DNA from: Alphaproteobacteria bacterium
GTDB lineage: Bacteria > Pseudomonadota > Alphaproteobacteria > Acetobacterales > Acetobacteraceae
Direction: 5' to 3'
NCBI GenBank assembly: GCA_020850755.1
Contig: JADZEB010000008.1
Coordinates: 1-64,000, forward strand
DNA length: 64,000 nt
Of this stretch, positions 27,999 to 36,046 are shown piece after piece. The position numbers were made by a program, and so were the translations under genes. Under the pieces are notes generated by a model. That model saw only the letters and a list, made by a program, of their open reading frames with translations, had not been told where the DNA came from and did no database searches. The stretch's first letter is position 1. Every line of letters begins with the position of its first letter.

Positions 27999-29021
27999 TT
28001 ATCGGGCGAAGGTGTCAACCACGATGCGCGCCTCGCCGATGCGCCCGGCATGAACGCGGCGCAGCATCGCCTCGGCCTCGGCATTGCCGGCATAAGGCCC
28101 GATCCGAACACGCCAGAGCGTGCGCCCGGTCTCGCTGGCGACCGGCTCGACCCGCGCATCGCCGAAGCGGCGCAGCCGCGCCGACATGCGCGCGGCGTTG
28201 GCCGGTGCGGCAAAGGCGCCGGCCTGGATGAACAGCGTACTCGGTTGTGGCTGGCCCTGCTCGACCCGCTCGGGCAGGCGGCTTGGCACGGCGCGGGTCG
28301 GCGACGGCGCGGCCATCGCCAGCTCGGTCGTTCGCGCGGCCTGCTCCGCGCCGGGCGTGCCAGGGGCGAACGCGCGGCGGCCCACCCCCGTGCGCGCACC
28401 CGGCGGCGGGGCCAGGCTCTCGGTTGCTACCGATCCTCGCGGCGCGGTCGATACCGCCAGAGGCACCACCGGCCCCTCGCGCGAGGAGCGCAGCGCGCGG
28501 GAGAGACCGCGGCTCTCATCGCCCAGCACCTGCACGCGCACGCGCGCCGCGCCCTGCTCGCGGAAGCCGAGCAGCTCCGCCGCACGCCGCGAGAGGTCGA
28601 TCACGCGGTCGTTGCGCCACGGGCCGCGGTCATTGACGCGCACCACGATCGAGCGGCCATTCTCCAGGTTGGTCACGCGCACGATCGCCGGAAGCTGCAA
28701 GGTCTGGTGCGCGGCGGTGAGGCGGTCGGGGTCGAAGGTCTCGCCATTGGCGGTGCGCTGGCCGCGCCTTTCCTCGCCATACCAGGCGGCGATGCCGGTC
28801 TGGTCGAGCGAGTAGCTCTCCTCGGGGCGGTAGGTCACGCCATCGATCTGGTAGGGCGCGCCGATGACCAGCTCGGCCCCTTCGGTGGCGCGATCCGTTC
28901 CGCCCAGAAGCTTGCCCAGCTGGGCCAGGAAACCCGTCTCGGCGCAGCCGCCCAGCCCGAGCAGCGCCGCGAGCGCGAGGACGCCCAGGACCCGCGTCAG
29001 GCCGCGCATCAGGCCGCGCAT
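27999..29021 (-). CDS. rlpA: RlpA-family septal lytic transglycosylase with SPOR domain
   Basis: A 340-residue lipoprotein. The signal ends with lipobox LGLGGC. The double-psi beta-barrel (about 70-170) has GIAAWYGEERRGQRTANGE and VRVNDRGPW, the RlpA signature. The C-terminal 75 residues form a SPOR domain that binds denuded glycan at the septum. Two start codons lie 12 bp apart (29021 and 29009) because of a 12-bp tandem duplication, giving MRGLMRGL. The start overlaps the mltB stop (ATGA). Confidence 0.93.
   Translation of the reverse strand: MRGLMRGLTRVLGVLALAALLGLGGCAETGFLAQLGKLLGGTDRATEGAELVIGAPYQIDGVTYRPEESYSLDQTGIAAWYGEERRGQRTANGETFDPDRLTAAHQTLQLPAIVRVTNLENGRSIVVRVNDRGPWRNDRVIDLSRRAAELLGFREQGAARVRVQVLGDESRGLSRALRSSREGPVVPLAVSTAPRGSVATESLAPPPGARTGVGRRAFAPGTPGAEQAARTTELAMAAPSPTRAVPSRLPERVEQGQPQPSTLFIQAGAFAAPANAARMSARLRRFGDARVEPVASETGRTLWRVRIGPYAGNAEAEAMLRRVHAGRIGEARIVVDTFAR
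28998..29021 (-). repeat. 12-bp tandem duplication at the rlpA start
   Basis: CAGGCCGCGCAT is present twice in tandem (28998-29009 and 29010-29021), and each copy contains an in-frame ATG for rlpA on the minus strand. The first four codons of rlpA are thereby duplicated. Confidence 0.85.
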
Positions 29022-30013
29022 CAGCCAGCCGGAGCAAGCCGGTCGGCCAGCAGGCCCACCGACAAGGCGAAGAAATTGGACGGGTTCCAGCGCCGGAAGA
29101 CGATGAAGTTGCGATGCACCAGGAATGCCGGCCCGGCGATGCCGGCGGGCAGGATCACCGCCGCCTCGGCCTCGGGCCCCTGCGGGACAGCGCCGGAAAG
29201 CTCGCGCACGCCAAGGCGCACCCAGTCGGCCACGGGGCGCAATGCGCGATGCCCGGCGAGGTCGGCATCGAAGCCTTGCGGCAGCAGCACTTCGCGTCCC
29301 CAGCTTTCATCGGCGCGCCAGCCGGAGCGGCCGATATAGTTGGCGATGGAGGCGAGCACGTCGGCGCGGCTGGCCCAGATGTCGCGCCGCCCGTCGCCAT
29401 CGTGATCGACGGCGAAGCGGAAGAAGCTGGTCGGCATGAACTGGGTCTGCCCCATCGCGCCAGCCCAGCTGCCTTTGAACTGCGCCGGGGCGATGTGGCC
29501 TTCTTCGAGGATGCGCAGCGCGGCCAGCAGCTCGGCGCGGAAATAGGCCGCACGCCGCCCCTCCCAGGCCAGGGTGGCCAGTGACTCGACGATCGAGAAA
29601 TTGCCGGTGAAGGAACCGTAGGAGGTCTCGAGGCCCCATAGCGCCACGATGAACCGACCCGGCACGCCGCTGACGCGGGTGACATCGGCCAGGAGCGTAT
29701 CGTTCTCGGCCAGGAGCGCCCGGCCGCGGCTGATGCGCGTATCGCTCAGCCGTCGGCCGATATAGTCGTCCCAGGTGATGGTGAATTCCGGCTGGCGGCG
29801 ATCCTGCTCGATAACGCGCTGGTTCGCGCGCAACCCGTCGAGGACGCGCAAGGTCGCCTCGGAGATGCCGCGCCGGCGCGCCTCGGCGCGGAAATCGCGC
29901 AGCCACGCGTCAAAGGAGCGCGACTGGGCGAAGGCCACGGGCACGAAGGCGCCCGCCCCGCCGGCGAGGGCGAGGCTTGCGGCGGCGGCAGCGAGGAGAT
30001 GGCGGCGGTGCAT
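29021..30013 (-). CDS. mltB: Membrane-bound lytic murein transglycosylase B-like
   Basis: A 330-residue GH103-family transglycosylase. The ATG at 30011-30013 gives a signal peptide (MHRRHLLAAAAASLALAGG) ending near FAQ; the longer open frame has no coding signal. Catalytic Glu lies in VALWGLETSYG, and GAMGQTQFMPTSF with the DHDGDGRRDIW segment identify the family. It lacks a lipobox, so it may be periplasmic. It cleaves the glycan backbone, giving anhydro-muropeptides, and is coupled to rlpA by overlapping codons. Confidence 0.93.
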   Translation of the reverse strand: MHRRHLLAAAAASLALAGGAGAFVPVAFAQSRSFDAWLRDFRAEARRRGISEATLRVLDGLRANQRVIEQDRRQPEFTITWDDYIGRRLSDTRISRGRALLAENDTLLADVTRVSGVPGRFIVALWGLETSYGSFTGNFSIVESLATLAWEGRRAAYFRAELLAALRILEEGHIAPAQFKGSWAGAMGQTQFMPTSFFRFAVDHDGDGRRDIWASRADVLASIANYIGRSGWRADESWGREVLLPQGFDADLAGHRALRPVADWVRLGVRELSGAVPQGPEAEAAVILPAGIAGPAFLVHRNFIVFRRWNPSNFFALSVGLLADRLAPAG

Positions 30014-30182
30014 GGCGAATACCCGATCATGGCCGGGCGCGACTCGGCGCCCGGCCTTCATCCTCTGTGACATGGTGCGGGCGCGCGGCGCAACCAGGGG
30101 AGCGCGCGGGAAAGGGCGCGCACGTGACCAGGTGGTGACGGAGCTGTTACAACTCAGTCCTGCCCAACGACGGAGCGCCGGC

Positions 30183-30551
30183 ATGCCCACCGCCGCCTAC
30201 CCGCAGCTTTTCGTGCGCGACATCCGCGCCGCCTGCGACTGGTTCGGGCGTGTGCTGGGCTTCGCCACCGTTTTCCAGCATGGCGAGCCGCCCTTCTACG
30301 CCCAGGTGGCGCGGGAGGGCGCGCGCATCAATCTGCGCTGCGTCGACCAACCGGTATTCGTCGAGGGCATCCGCGAGGCCGAGGTCCTGCTCTCCGCCTA
30401 TCTGGTCGTCGATGACGTGGACGCGCTGTTCGCCGAGATGCGGCGAAGCGGTGCCGAGTTCCAGCAGGAACCGACCGAGCAGCCCTGGGGCGTGCGCGAC
30501 TTCGTCGTGCGCGACCCGGACGGCAACCTGTTGCTGTTCGCCTCGCGCTAG
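30183..30551 (+). CDS. VOC-family (glyoxalase/bleomycin-resistance-like) protein
   Basis: A 122-residue protein with the paired beta-alpha-beta modules of the vicinal oxygen chelate fold: PQLFVRDIRAACDWFGRVLGF and later AYLVVDDVDALFAEM with VRDPDGNLL. Members include glyoxalases, dioxygenases and antibiotic-binding proteins; the function here is not evident. It is divergent from mltB. The TAG stop is part of the CTAG end of a partial copy of the 130-bp hairpin element. Confidence 0.88.
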   Translation: MPTAAYPQLFVRDIRAACDWFGRVLGFATVFQHGEPPFYAQVAREGARINLRCVDQPVFVEGIREAEVLLSAYLVVDDVDALFAEMRRSGAEFQQEPTEQPWGVRDFVVRDPDGNLLLFASR

Positions 30552-30625
30552 GGCACGTTCCGTTCGGCTTCGATCAGCCGAACGGAAGTCATGTCCGAGA
30601 AACTCAAGGTTTGCGCGCAGCCGGT
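30548..30625. repeat. 130-bp three-hairpin element, partial copy 2
   Basis: Starts with CTAG and matches the right half of copy 1 in reverse complement over about 70 bp, including the TTCCGTTCGGCT/AGCCGAACGGAA hairpin. The 20-bp hairpin half is absent. Its CTAG supplies the stop of the VOC gene, and its other side runs into the 3' end of the YdcF-like gene. Confidence 0.8.
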
Positions 30626-31446
30626 GCGGCAAGGGCGGGCGCGGGAAACAGCTCGGGAATGCGCCCCATCAGGTAGTAGGCCGCCATGCCAACGCTCTCG
30701 CGCACGGCCAGCCGCAGCCGCTCCATGCCTGCCGTCAGCACCCCGCCGCCGAGATCGACCGAGATCCAGTCGGTTTCCTCGGGCGGGCGGGCGCGCCAGT
30801 CGGTCGGCCAGGCATGGATGCCGGTCCAGCCGGCCTGGCGGAAGCAGCCGATCGCGCGCGGCATGTGCACTGCCGAGGTGACCAGGAGCCAGGTCTCGCC
30901 CGGCGCGGGCCGGATCGCGGCGAGGCTGTTGCGGGCATTGTCCCAGGTGTTGCGCGAGTTGGTCTCGTGCTCGAGCCGCCGCCCCTCGGGGCCGAGCAGC
31001 GGCCAGACGCGTTCCAGTTCCAGCGCCTCGCGTGCGGTGCCGGGCACCAGTTCGCCCGTGCCGCCCGACATGAACAGCCGCGCCTCGGGGTAGCGGCGGG
31101 CCAGCATCAGGAAGGCCGTGATGCGATCGCCCGAGGCGTTGAGCTGCATCTCGCCCCGCGCCTGGCCGATCACCAGGTCCTGCGCCCCGCCCAGCAGGAT
31201 GATGCCATCAACCCGTGCGGGCGGCGGATCGGGGCGGGCGAAGCGATCCTCCAGCAGGGCGAGCGCGCGGTCGGGCGCGGGCGTGAACCCGATCACGAAC
31301 CAGGCGGCGAGCACGAAAAAGACCAGCGCCCGCCCGGCCCGCTTGCGCTGCCGGCGCAGCAGCAGGAGCCCGACCAGCAGCAGGAGCAGCAGGATGTTAT
31401 CGGGTGCCACGAACAGGAACAGCACCTTGGACAGGATGAAGTCCAC
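30604..31446 (-). CDS. YdcF/ElyC-like DUF218 membrane protein
   Basis: A 280-residue protein with two N-terminal membrane helices (about 5-25 and 40-57) and a DUF218 Rossmann-like domain (about 75-240). The domain has GIILLGGAQDLV, FMSGGTG and a TSAVHMPRAIGCFRQAG segment. ElyC/SanA relatives affect peptidoglycan and envelope integrity. The last codons overlap the remnant of a repeat element, so the C-terminal tail (APAARKP) may be newly acquired. The start codon is in a region divergent from the MmgE/PrpD gene. Confidence 0.87.
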   Translation of the reverse strand: MDFILSKVLFLFVAPDNILLLLLLVGLLLLRRQRKRAGRALVFFVLAAWFVIGFTPAPDRALALLEDRFARPDPPPARVDGIILLGGAQDLVIGQARGEMQLNASGDRITAFLMLARRYPEARLFMSGGTGELVPGTAREALELERVWPLLGPEGRRLEHETNSRNTWDNARNSLAAIRPAPGETWLLVTSAVHMPRAIGCFRQAGWTGIHAWPTDWRARPPEETDWISVDLGGGVLTAGMERLRLAVRESVGMAAYYLMGRIPELFPAPALAAPAARKP

Positions 31447-31638
31447 TTCTGCGCGCTCCTTTCCTTCCCGTCCCCTCGCCCGCCCGGCTCCGGCCCGGGC
31501 CTGAGCACCCGCTCAGCCCCGGCGCGCCGCCCCGGCTTCCCGCCCGCCGGGCCATCGGCTAAGGTTCCGGCCATCGGGCCGGCGCGCGGGGGTGCGACTC
31601 CCCGCCGGCCGGTGACGCCTTCAGCCGGAGCAATTGTC

Positions 31639-33012
31639 ATGGCCAACGAAACGAAGCAACTGGCAGAATATTGCGCCAACCTCAACCTCGATGCGGTGCC
31701 CAAGGACGTGGTCACGCGCGCCAAGTTCCTGATCCTCGACCTGGTCGGGATCATGGTCCGCGCCCGCCACGACGCCGAGAGCACGCCGGCCATGTTCCAG
31801 GCGGCCAAGGCGCTCGGCTTCGAGGGCGGCGCGGCCAGCGTGTTCGGCGACGCCAAGAAGTACAGCCCGGCGGCGGCGGCGATGCTGAATGGCGCGCTCG
31901 GCCACAGCCTCGATTTCGACGACACCCACGCCGAAGGCTCGCTCCACCCCGGCTGCCCGGTGATCGCGGCGGCCTTCTCCGCTGCCGAGATGGTCGGCGC
32001 CTCGGGCAAGGAGGTTCTGGCCGGCGTGATCGCGGGCTACGAGGTCACCTGCCGCCTGTCGATGGCGCTGGTGCCGGGCGACCACTACGACCGCGGCTAC
32101 CACCCAACCGCCACCTGCGGCGCCTTCGGCGCGGCGGCGGCGGCGGGGCGCATCTTCCGCATGTCGGCCGAGCAGATCGAGAACGCATTCGGCATCGTTC
32201 TCAGCCAGGCGGCGGGCTCGATGCAGTTCCTGGTCAACGGCGCCTGGACCAAGCGCTTCCAGGTGGGCTGGGCCGCGACCAACGGCCTCGTTGCCGCCAG
32301 CCTCGCGCGCGAGGGCTATATCGGCGCGGCGGAAGCGGTGGAGGGCCGGCACGCCTTCCTGCACGCCTACGCCCCCAACGCCAGGCGCGAGAAGGCGGTG
32401 GCCGAGCTCGGCTCGGTCTACGAGCTGATGAAGACCGCGGTGAAGCCCTACCCCTCCTGCCGCTACGGCCATGCCGCGATCGACGCCGCGCGCATGCTGC
32501 GCGCCGAGAAGGGCCTCAAGGCCGACGAGATCCTGAAGGTCGAGATCGGCCTGCCCGAGAAGGGCATGCTGCTGATCGGCGCACCCTACGAGAAGAAGGC
32601 CAGCCCCGAGAACGTGGTCGATGGCCAGTTCTCGGCCAATTTCGTGGTCGCCTCCGCGCTCGCCACCGGCCAGATGACCTGGGACAGCTACGAGCTGATC
32701 AGCGACCAGGCGGTGCAGGGCCTGTGCAAGAAGATCACCTCGGCGGTCGATGCCGAGGTGCAGGCCGAGTTTCCGCGCAACATGGCCGGCAAGGTGACGG
32801 TCACCACGCCCCGCGGCACCTTCACCAAGTTCGTCTCGATCCCGAAGGGCGAGCCCGAGAACTTCCTCACCGCCGAGGAGCTGAAGGACAAGTTCGCGGG
32901 CCTGGCCGATTCGATTCTGGGCAAGCAGAAGGCCGCGCAACTGGCCGATGCGATCCTGAACATGGAGCAGGCGAATGACGTGTCGGGGCTGATGCGCCTC
33001 GGCGCGCGCTGA
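31639..33012 (+). CDS. MmgE/PrpD-family protein
   Basis: A 457-residue enzyme of the 2-methylcitrate dehydratase/cis-aconitate decarboxylase superfamily. Typical segments are LGHSLDFDDTHAEGSLHPG, GYEVTCRLSMAL, YHPTATCGAFGAAAAAG, and TAVKPYPSCRYGH near the active site. No prpB or prpC is nearby, so a methylcitrate role is not supported; many members have unknown dehydratase or isomerase roles. The ATG at 31639 gives the standard length. The 3' side adjoins an AT-rich insert. Confidence 0.9.
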   Translation: MANETKQLAEYCANLNLDAVPKDVVTRAKFLILDLVGIMVRARHDAESTPAMFQAAKALGFEGGAASVFGDAKKYSPAAAAMLNGALGHSLDFDDTHAEGSLHPGCPVIAAAFSAAEMVGASGKEVLAGVIAGYEVTCRLSMALVPGDHYDRGYHPTATCGAFGAAAAAGRIFRMSAEQIENAFGIVLSQAAGSMQFLVNGAWTKRFQVGWAATNGLVAASLAREGYIGAAEAVEGRHAFLHAYAPNARREKAVAELGSVYELMKTAVKPYPSCRYGHAAIDAARMLRAEKGLKADEILKVEIGLPEKGMLLIGAPYEKKASPENVVDGQFSANFVVASALATGQMTWDSYELISDQAVQGLCKKITSAVDAEVQAEFPRNMAGKVTVTTPRGTFTKFVSIPKGEPENFLTAEELKDKFAGLADSILGKQKAAQLADAILNMEQANDVSGLMRLGAR

Positions 33013-33076
33013 GCGCCCGCGCCCGCTTCCCCGGTCCGAACGAAGCCGCCCCGGTCGCAAGGTCGGGCGTGCGAGG

Positions 33077-33697
33077 TCATATTTTTGAGTGCGTGATGTA
33101 TTCTTTGACGCTGTTAGTCACATTCTGCTGTGCCGCAATAAGTTTCTCTTGGTATGGAGAACTTCCGGTTGAAAATATAATACCCGATAGTTCTTGTGGC
33201 CTTTCATTATTGACGCCAGCTATCTCGGGGGCGTGAGCGCTTGTTCCATACGCTCGGATCGCAGAGTCAAGTTCCTGATGTAGGTTAATTATGTCCTGTA
33301 AGGATATCGCCACAGAGTCATCAAGTAAAATAGCAGACATTTCTTTGTATTGTCGTAATTTATCAATGTCATTTCGAATCAGAAAATATCTTGCGGCGTA
33401 CAATCCAATTCCACGGAAATCCATTCTAATTTCCGTGTAACCTTCTTGTTCTAATTTTTTCAATATTAATTTTTCTTCTGCGCTATCGCTACCTAATTGG
33501 CGAACGCCCCTTATATTTTGTAACGCGTCGAGCCCGATCCGCAGACATTCCTCGGCTAATTCGCTTCTTCGCTTTGCGACGGCCTGCTTGCGCCAGCTCT
33601 TGAGGCCAAGCCAGAACACCAATAGAGCGGCAAGAAAGGGCGCCAGCGCAGAAACAGCTATCTTGGCAATTTCAAGCCAGAACTGTGTGTCTGTCAT
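33077..33697 (-). CDS. AT-rich hypothetical membrane-anchored protein
   Basis: A 206-residue protein that I do not recognise. It has an N-terminal membrane helix (about 8-32, EIAKIAVSALAPFLAALLVF), then a basic LKSWRKQAVAKRRSELAEE helical start and an alpha-helical cytosolic part with no catalytic motif. Most of the gene (33080-33560) is far richer in A+T than the surrounding 70% GC DNA and uses codons such as AAA, TTA and ATA, so it is probably recently acquired. It starts 9 bp after the TPP-enzyme stop on the same strand. Helical membrane-anchored proteins of this kind often sit in accessory islands, but no partner gene is present here. Confidence 0.75.
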   Translation of the reverse strand: MTDTQFWLEIAKIAVSALAPFLAALLVFWLGLKSWRKQAVAKRRSELAEECLRIGLDALQNIRGVRQLGSDSAEEKLILKKLEQEGYTEIRMDFRGIGLYAARYFLIRNDIDKLRQYKEMSAILLDDSVAISLQDIINLHQELDSAIRAYGTSAHAPEIAGVNNERPQELSGIIFSTGSSPYQEKLIAAQQNVTNSVKEYITHSKI

Positions 33698-33706
33698 CTG
33701 CTCACC

Positions 33707-35353
33707 TCACGGATCCCACGGCCCGAAGGGGGTGATGTCGCGCGGGTCGGTCTTCACATGCACCAGCGCCGGCCCGTCATGCTTGAGCGCGGCGGCGAAG
33801 GCGGGGGCGAATTCCTCGGTCCGCTCGACGCGGAAGCCGGCCGCGCCATAGCCCTCCGCCAGCCGCACGAAGTCGGGCGCGGCGAGCGTCGTGCCGAACG
33901 CGCCCTCGGCGCCATACTTGCCGCGCTGGCTCTGCATGATCGAGCCCCACACGCCATTGTCGGCGACGATCACCTTGATCGGCAGGCCATTGTCCACCGC
34001 CGTCATCAGCTCCTGGCCGGTCATCTGGAAGCCGCCATCGCCGGCGACCGCGATCACGGTCTTGCCGGGCCGCGCGAGCTGCGCCCCGACCGCGCCGGGC
34101 ACGGCATAGCCCATCGAGCCCGCCGCGCTGCCTGCCTGGGTATCGGGCCGGGCGTAGGGGTGGTAGCGATGCACCCAGCGGGCGAAGGTGCCGCTGTCGG
34201 TGACCACGGTGGCATCCGCCGGCGCGAGCCGGCCCATCTCGGCCACGACGCGGGCCATGTCCACCGCGCCCTGGATCGGCACATCGCCCGGCGTGACGAA
34301 ACGCTCATGCCTGGCACGCGCCTCCTGCCGCCAGGCGAGGCGATCGGGCGGCGGCGCGAAGCCCGCCAGCGCCGCGCGCAAGGCCGCGACCGCCGGCTTC
34401 ACATCGGAGAGCATCGGCACGGCGGCGGTGAAGCGCGCCAGCACCGTCGGGTCGGGATAGACATGGACCAGCGCCTGGTCGGGGCGGATCGCGGTGTGCC
34501 GCCCCGCCGTCGCGCCATCGAGGCGCGTGCCGAGCGCCAGCACCACATCGGCCTCGGCCCATTGCTTCTTCTGGTAGGGCGGGCCGTTCAGCTCGATATG
34601 GCCGAGATAGGCCGGATGGTCGGAGGGGAAGGAATGGGCGCAGCGATAGGCGGCCATCACCCCTGCCCCGAGCGCCTCGGCCAGCGCCACCACCTCGGCC
34701 TGGGCCTGCTCCCAGTTGACCAGCTCGCCCACCAGGATCATCGGCGCGCGCGCCCCGCGCAGGAGGGTCGCCGCCTCGGCCAAGGCGGCCGGATCGGCCC
34801 CGGCCGGGGCGCGGCGGCCGACGCGCGGCAAGGGCTTGTCGCCGGCATCGCCCTCGGTCACGTCGCGCGGCAGCACCAGCACCACGGGCCCCGGCCGGCC
34901 CGCGACCGCGAGCCGCAGCGCACGCGCGGTGGAGGCGCCGACCAGGTCGGGCGCCTCGGGTTCGATCACCGCCTTGGCGATCTTGCCGAACATCTGGTGG
35001 TAGTCGATCTCCTGGAACGCCTCCAGCCCCTTGTCGCGCGTCGGCACATGGCCGATCGCCATCACCAGCGGGATGCTGTCCTGCGCCGCCGAGTGCATCG
35101 CCACCGCCGCATTGCCGGCGCCGGGGCCGCGCGTGACCATCACCAGGCCGGGGCGGCGGGTGAAGCGCGCATAGGCGTCGGCGGCGAATGCCCCGCCGCT
35201 CTCGTGCCGGCAGGGCAGCCAGCGGAAGGCGTTGCGGTTGCGCCGCATCGCTTCCAGTACGGCAAGGTAGCTCTCGCCCGCGACGCCGAAGGCGGCGTCG
35301 ATGCCGTGCGCGATCAGGGTGTCCACCAGGGCGTCGCCGCCGGTGCGGGGCAT
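33707..35353 (-). CDS. Thiamine-pyrophosphate-dependent enzyme (acetolactate-synthase-like)
   Basis: A 548-residue protein with the three-domain TPP fold. N-terminal GVAGESYLAVLEAM and the catalytic Glu in PCRHESGGAFAADAYAR form the PYR domain. A central FAD-like domain follows, then the PP domain with GDGGFQMTGQELMTAVDNG and the distal Asn of ADN, which bind Mg-TPP. It resembles acetolactate synthase, benzoylformate decarboxylase and sulfoacetaldehyde acetyltransferase. No small regulatory subunit is nearby, so a biosynthetic AHAS role is less likely and a catabolic decarboxylase or ligase role is possible. Confidence 0.88.
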   Translation of the reverse strand: MPRTGGDALVDTLIAHGIDAAFGVAGESYLAVLEAMRRNRNAFRWLPCRHESGGAFAADAYARFTRRPGLVMVTRGPGAGNAAVAMHSAAQDSIPLVMAIGHVPTRDKGLEAFQEIDYHQMFGKIAKAVIEPEAPDLVGASTARALRLAVAGRPGPVVLVLPRDVTEGDAGDKPLPRVGRRAPAGADPAALAEAATLLRGARAPMILVGELVNWEQAQAEVVALAEALGAGVMAAYRCAHSFPSDHPAYLGHIELNGPPYQKKQWAEADVVLALGTRLDGATAGRHTAIRPDQALVHVYPDPTVLARFTAAVPMLSDVKPAVAALRAALAGFAPPPDRLAWRQEARARHERFVTPGDVPIQGAVDMARVVAEMGRLAPADATVVTDSGTFARWVHRYHPYARPDTQAGSAAGSMGYAVPGAVGAQLARPGKTVIAVAGDGGFQMTGQELMTAVDNGLPIKVIVADNGVWGSIMQSQRGKYGAEGAFGTTLAAPDFVRLAEGYGAAGFRVERTEEFAPAFAAALKHDGPALVHVKTDPRDITPFGPWDP

Positions 35354-35440
35354 GGCCGTCTCCTTGCCGCGAGGATGCTCGAACGGCGCGGAGCCTAGCG
35401 GCGGGCGGAGGGGCCGGCAATCCGGCCCATGATGGCGGTC

Positions 35441-35570
35441 CTAGGGCACGTTCCGTTCGCGCTGAATCAGGCGAACGGAAGTCGTGCGCGGCAAACCTAA
35501 GGTTCGCTTGCAGCCTGGCCCCATCCGGCGGAAGCGCAGCCCGGTTCCACCGGACCGGACGCTGCTCTAG
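35441..35570. repeat. 130-bp three-hairpin element, copy 3 (inverse orientation)
   Basis: Exactly 130 bp between two CTAG ends, in the opposite orientation to copy 1. The TTCCGTTCGC/GCGAACGGAA stem is kept although several bases differ from copy 1 and both arms have changed. The large hairpin has decayed (GGTTCCACCGG remains). Its right CTAG (35567-35570) supplies the stop of the small minus-strand gene that follows. Confidence 0.88.
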
Positions 35571-35920
35571 ATGCCCGGCTGCGCCAGGTCCACATAGCCG
35601 CGCGCGATCGCCCGCTGCACGGCCGAGAAGGCCGCCACCCCCTCCTCGTAGGCGAGGCGCATCGCCTGGAGCGTGCGCAGCTCGCTGTCGGAGATGGTGC
35701 GTCGCGCCGCCCCGTCGCGCCCGAAGCGCAGCGCGGCGGCGAGGTAGTCGGCGCGCAGGGCGGCAACGGTCGCGGCCAGCCGCAGCACCGCGTCGCGATC
35801 CAGGCCCGGCACGCGCTCATGGATGATCTGGCGGTTGGCCGCGCGCACGCCATGCTCGATCTCGTCGAGCAGCCGTTTCTGGGCGCGCAGATAGCCCGGA
35901 TGATCAAGGCTCAATGGCAT
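35567..35920 (-). CDS. Small conserved-looking hypothetical protein
   Basis: A 117-residue acidic and helical protein (DEIEHGVRAANRQI, then two long helices with ALRADYLAAALRFGRDG). No membrane segment or catalytic motif is seen, and I do not recognise the family. The start ATG at 35918-35920 is chosen because the protein then begins MPLSLDHPGYL; the longer open frame extends across the esterase gene on the opposite strand and is a shadow. The TAG stop is the CTAG end of the repeat element. It is divergent from the esterase-like gene. Confidence 0.6.
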   Translation of the reverse strand: MPLSLDHPGYLRAQKRLLDEIEHGVRAANRQIIHERVPGLDRDAVLRLAATVAALRADYLAAALRFGRDGAARRTISDSELRTLQAMRLAYEEGVAAFSAVQRAIARGYVDLAQPGI

Positions 35921-36046
35921 GCGGACGCTGATCCCTTGCCGCCATCCTGCCGGGCGAAGGTAAATGTTGCGTTTGCGCCCGGCCGGGCCGGCAGCTAGCC
36001 TGCACGAAAGCAACCAGGGCAGCGCGCCCGGACCGGGGAGAAGGCC

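Noticed and set aside
31580-31630. FMN-riboswitch-like GGGGTGCGACTCCCC with following GCCGG upstream of the MmgE/PrpD gene
   Set aside because: Only one helix resembles the RFN element. The other conserved helices and the conserved AGTCCGGATGG-type 3' segment are missing, and the downstream gene is not a flavin gene.
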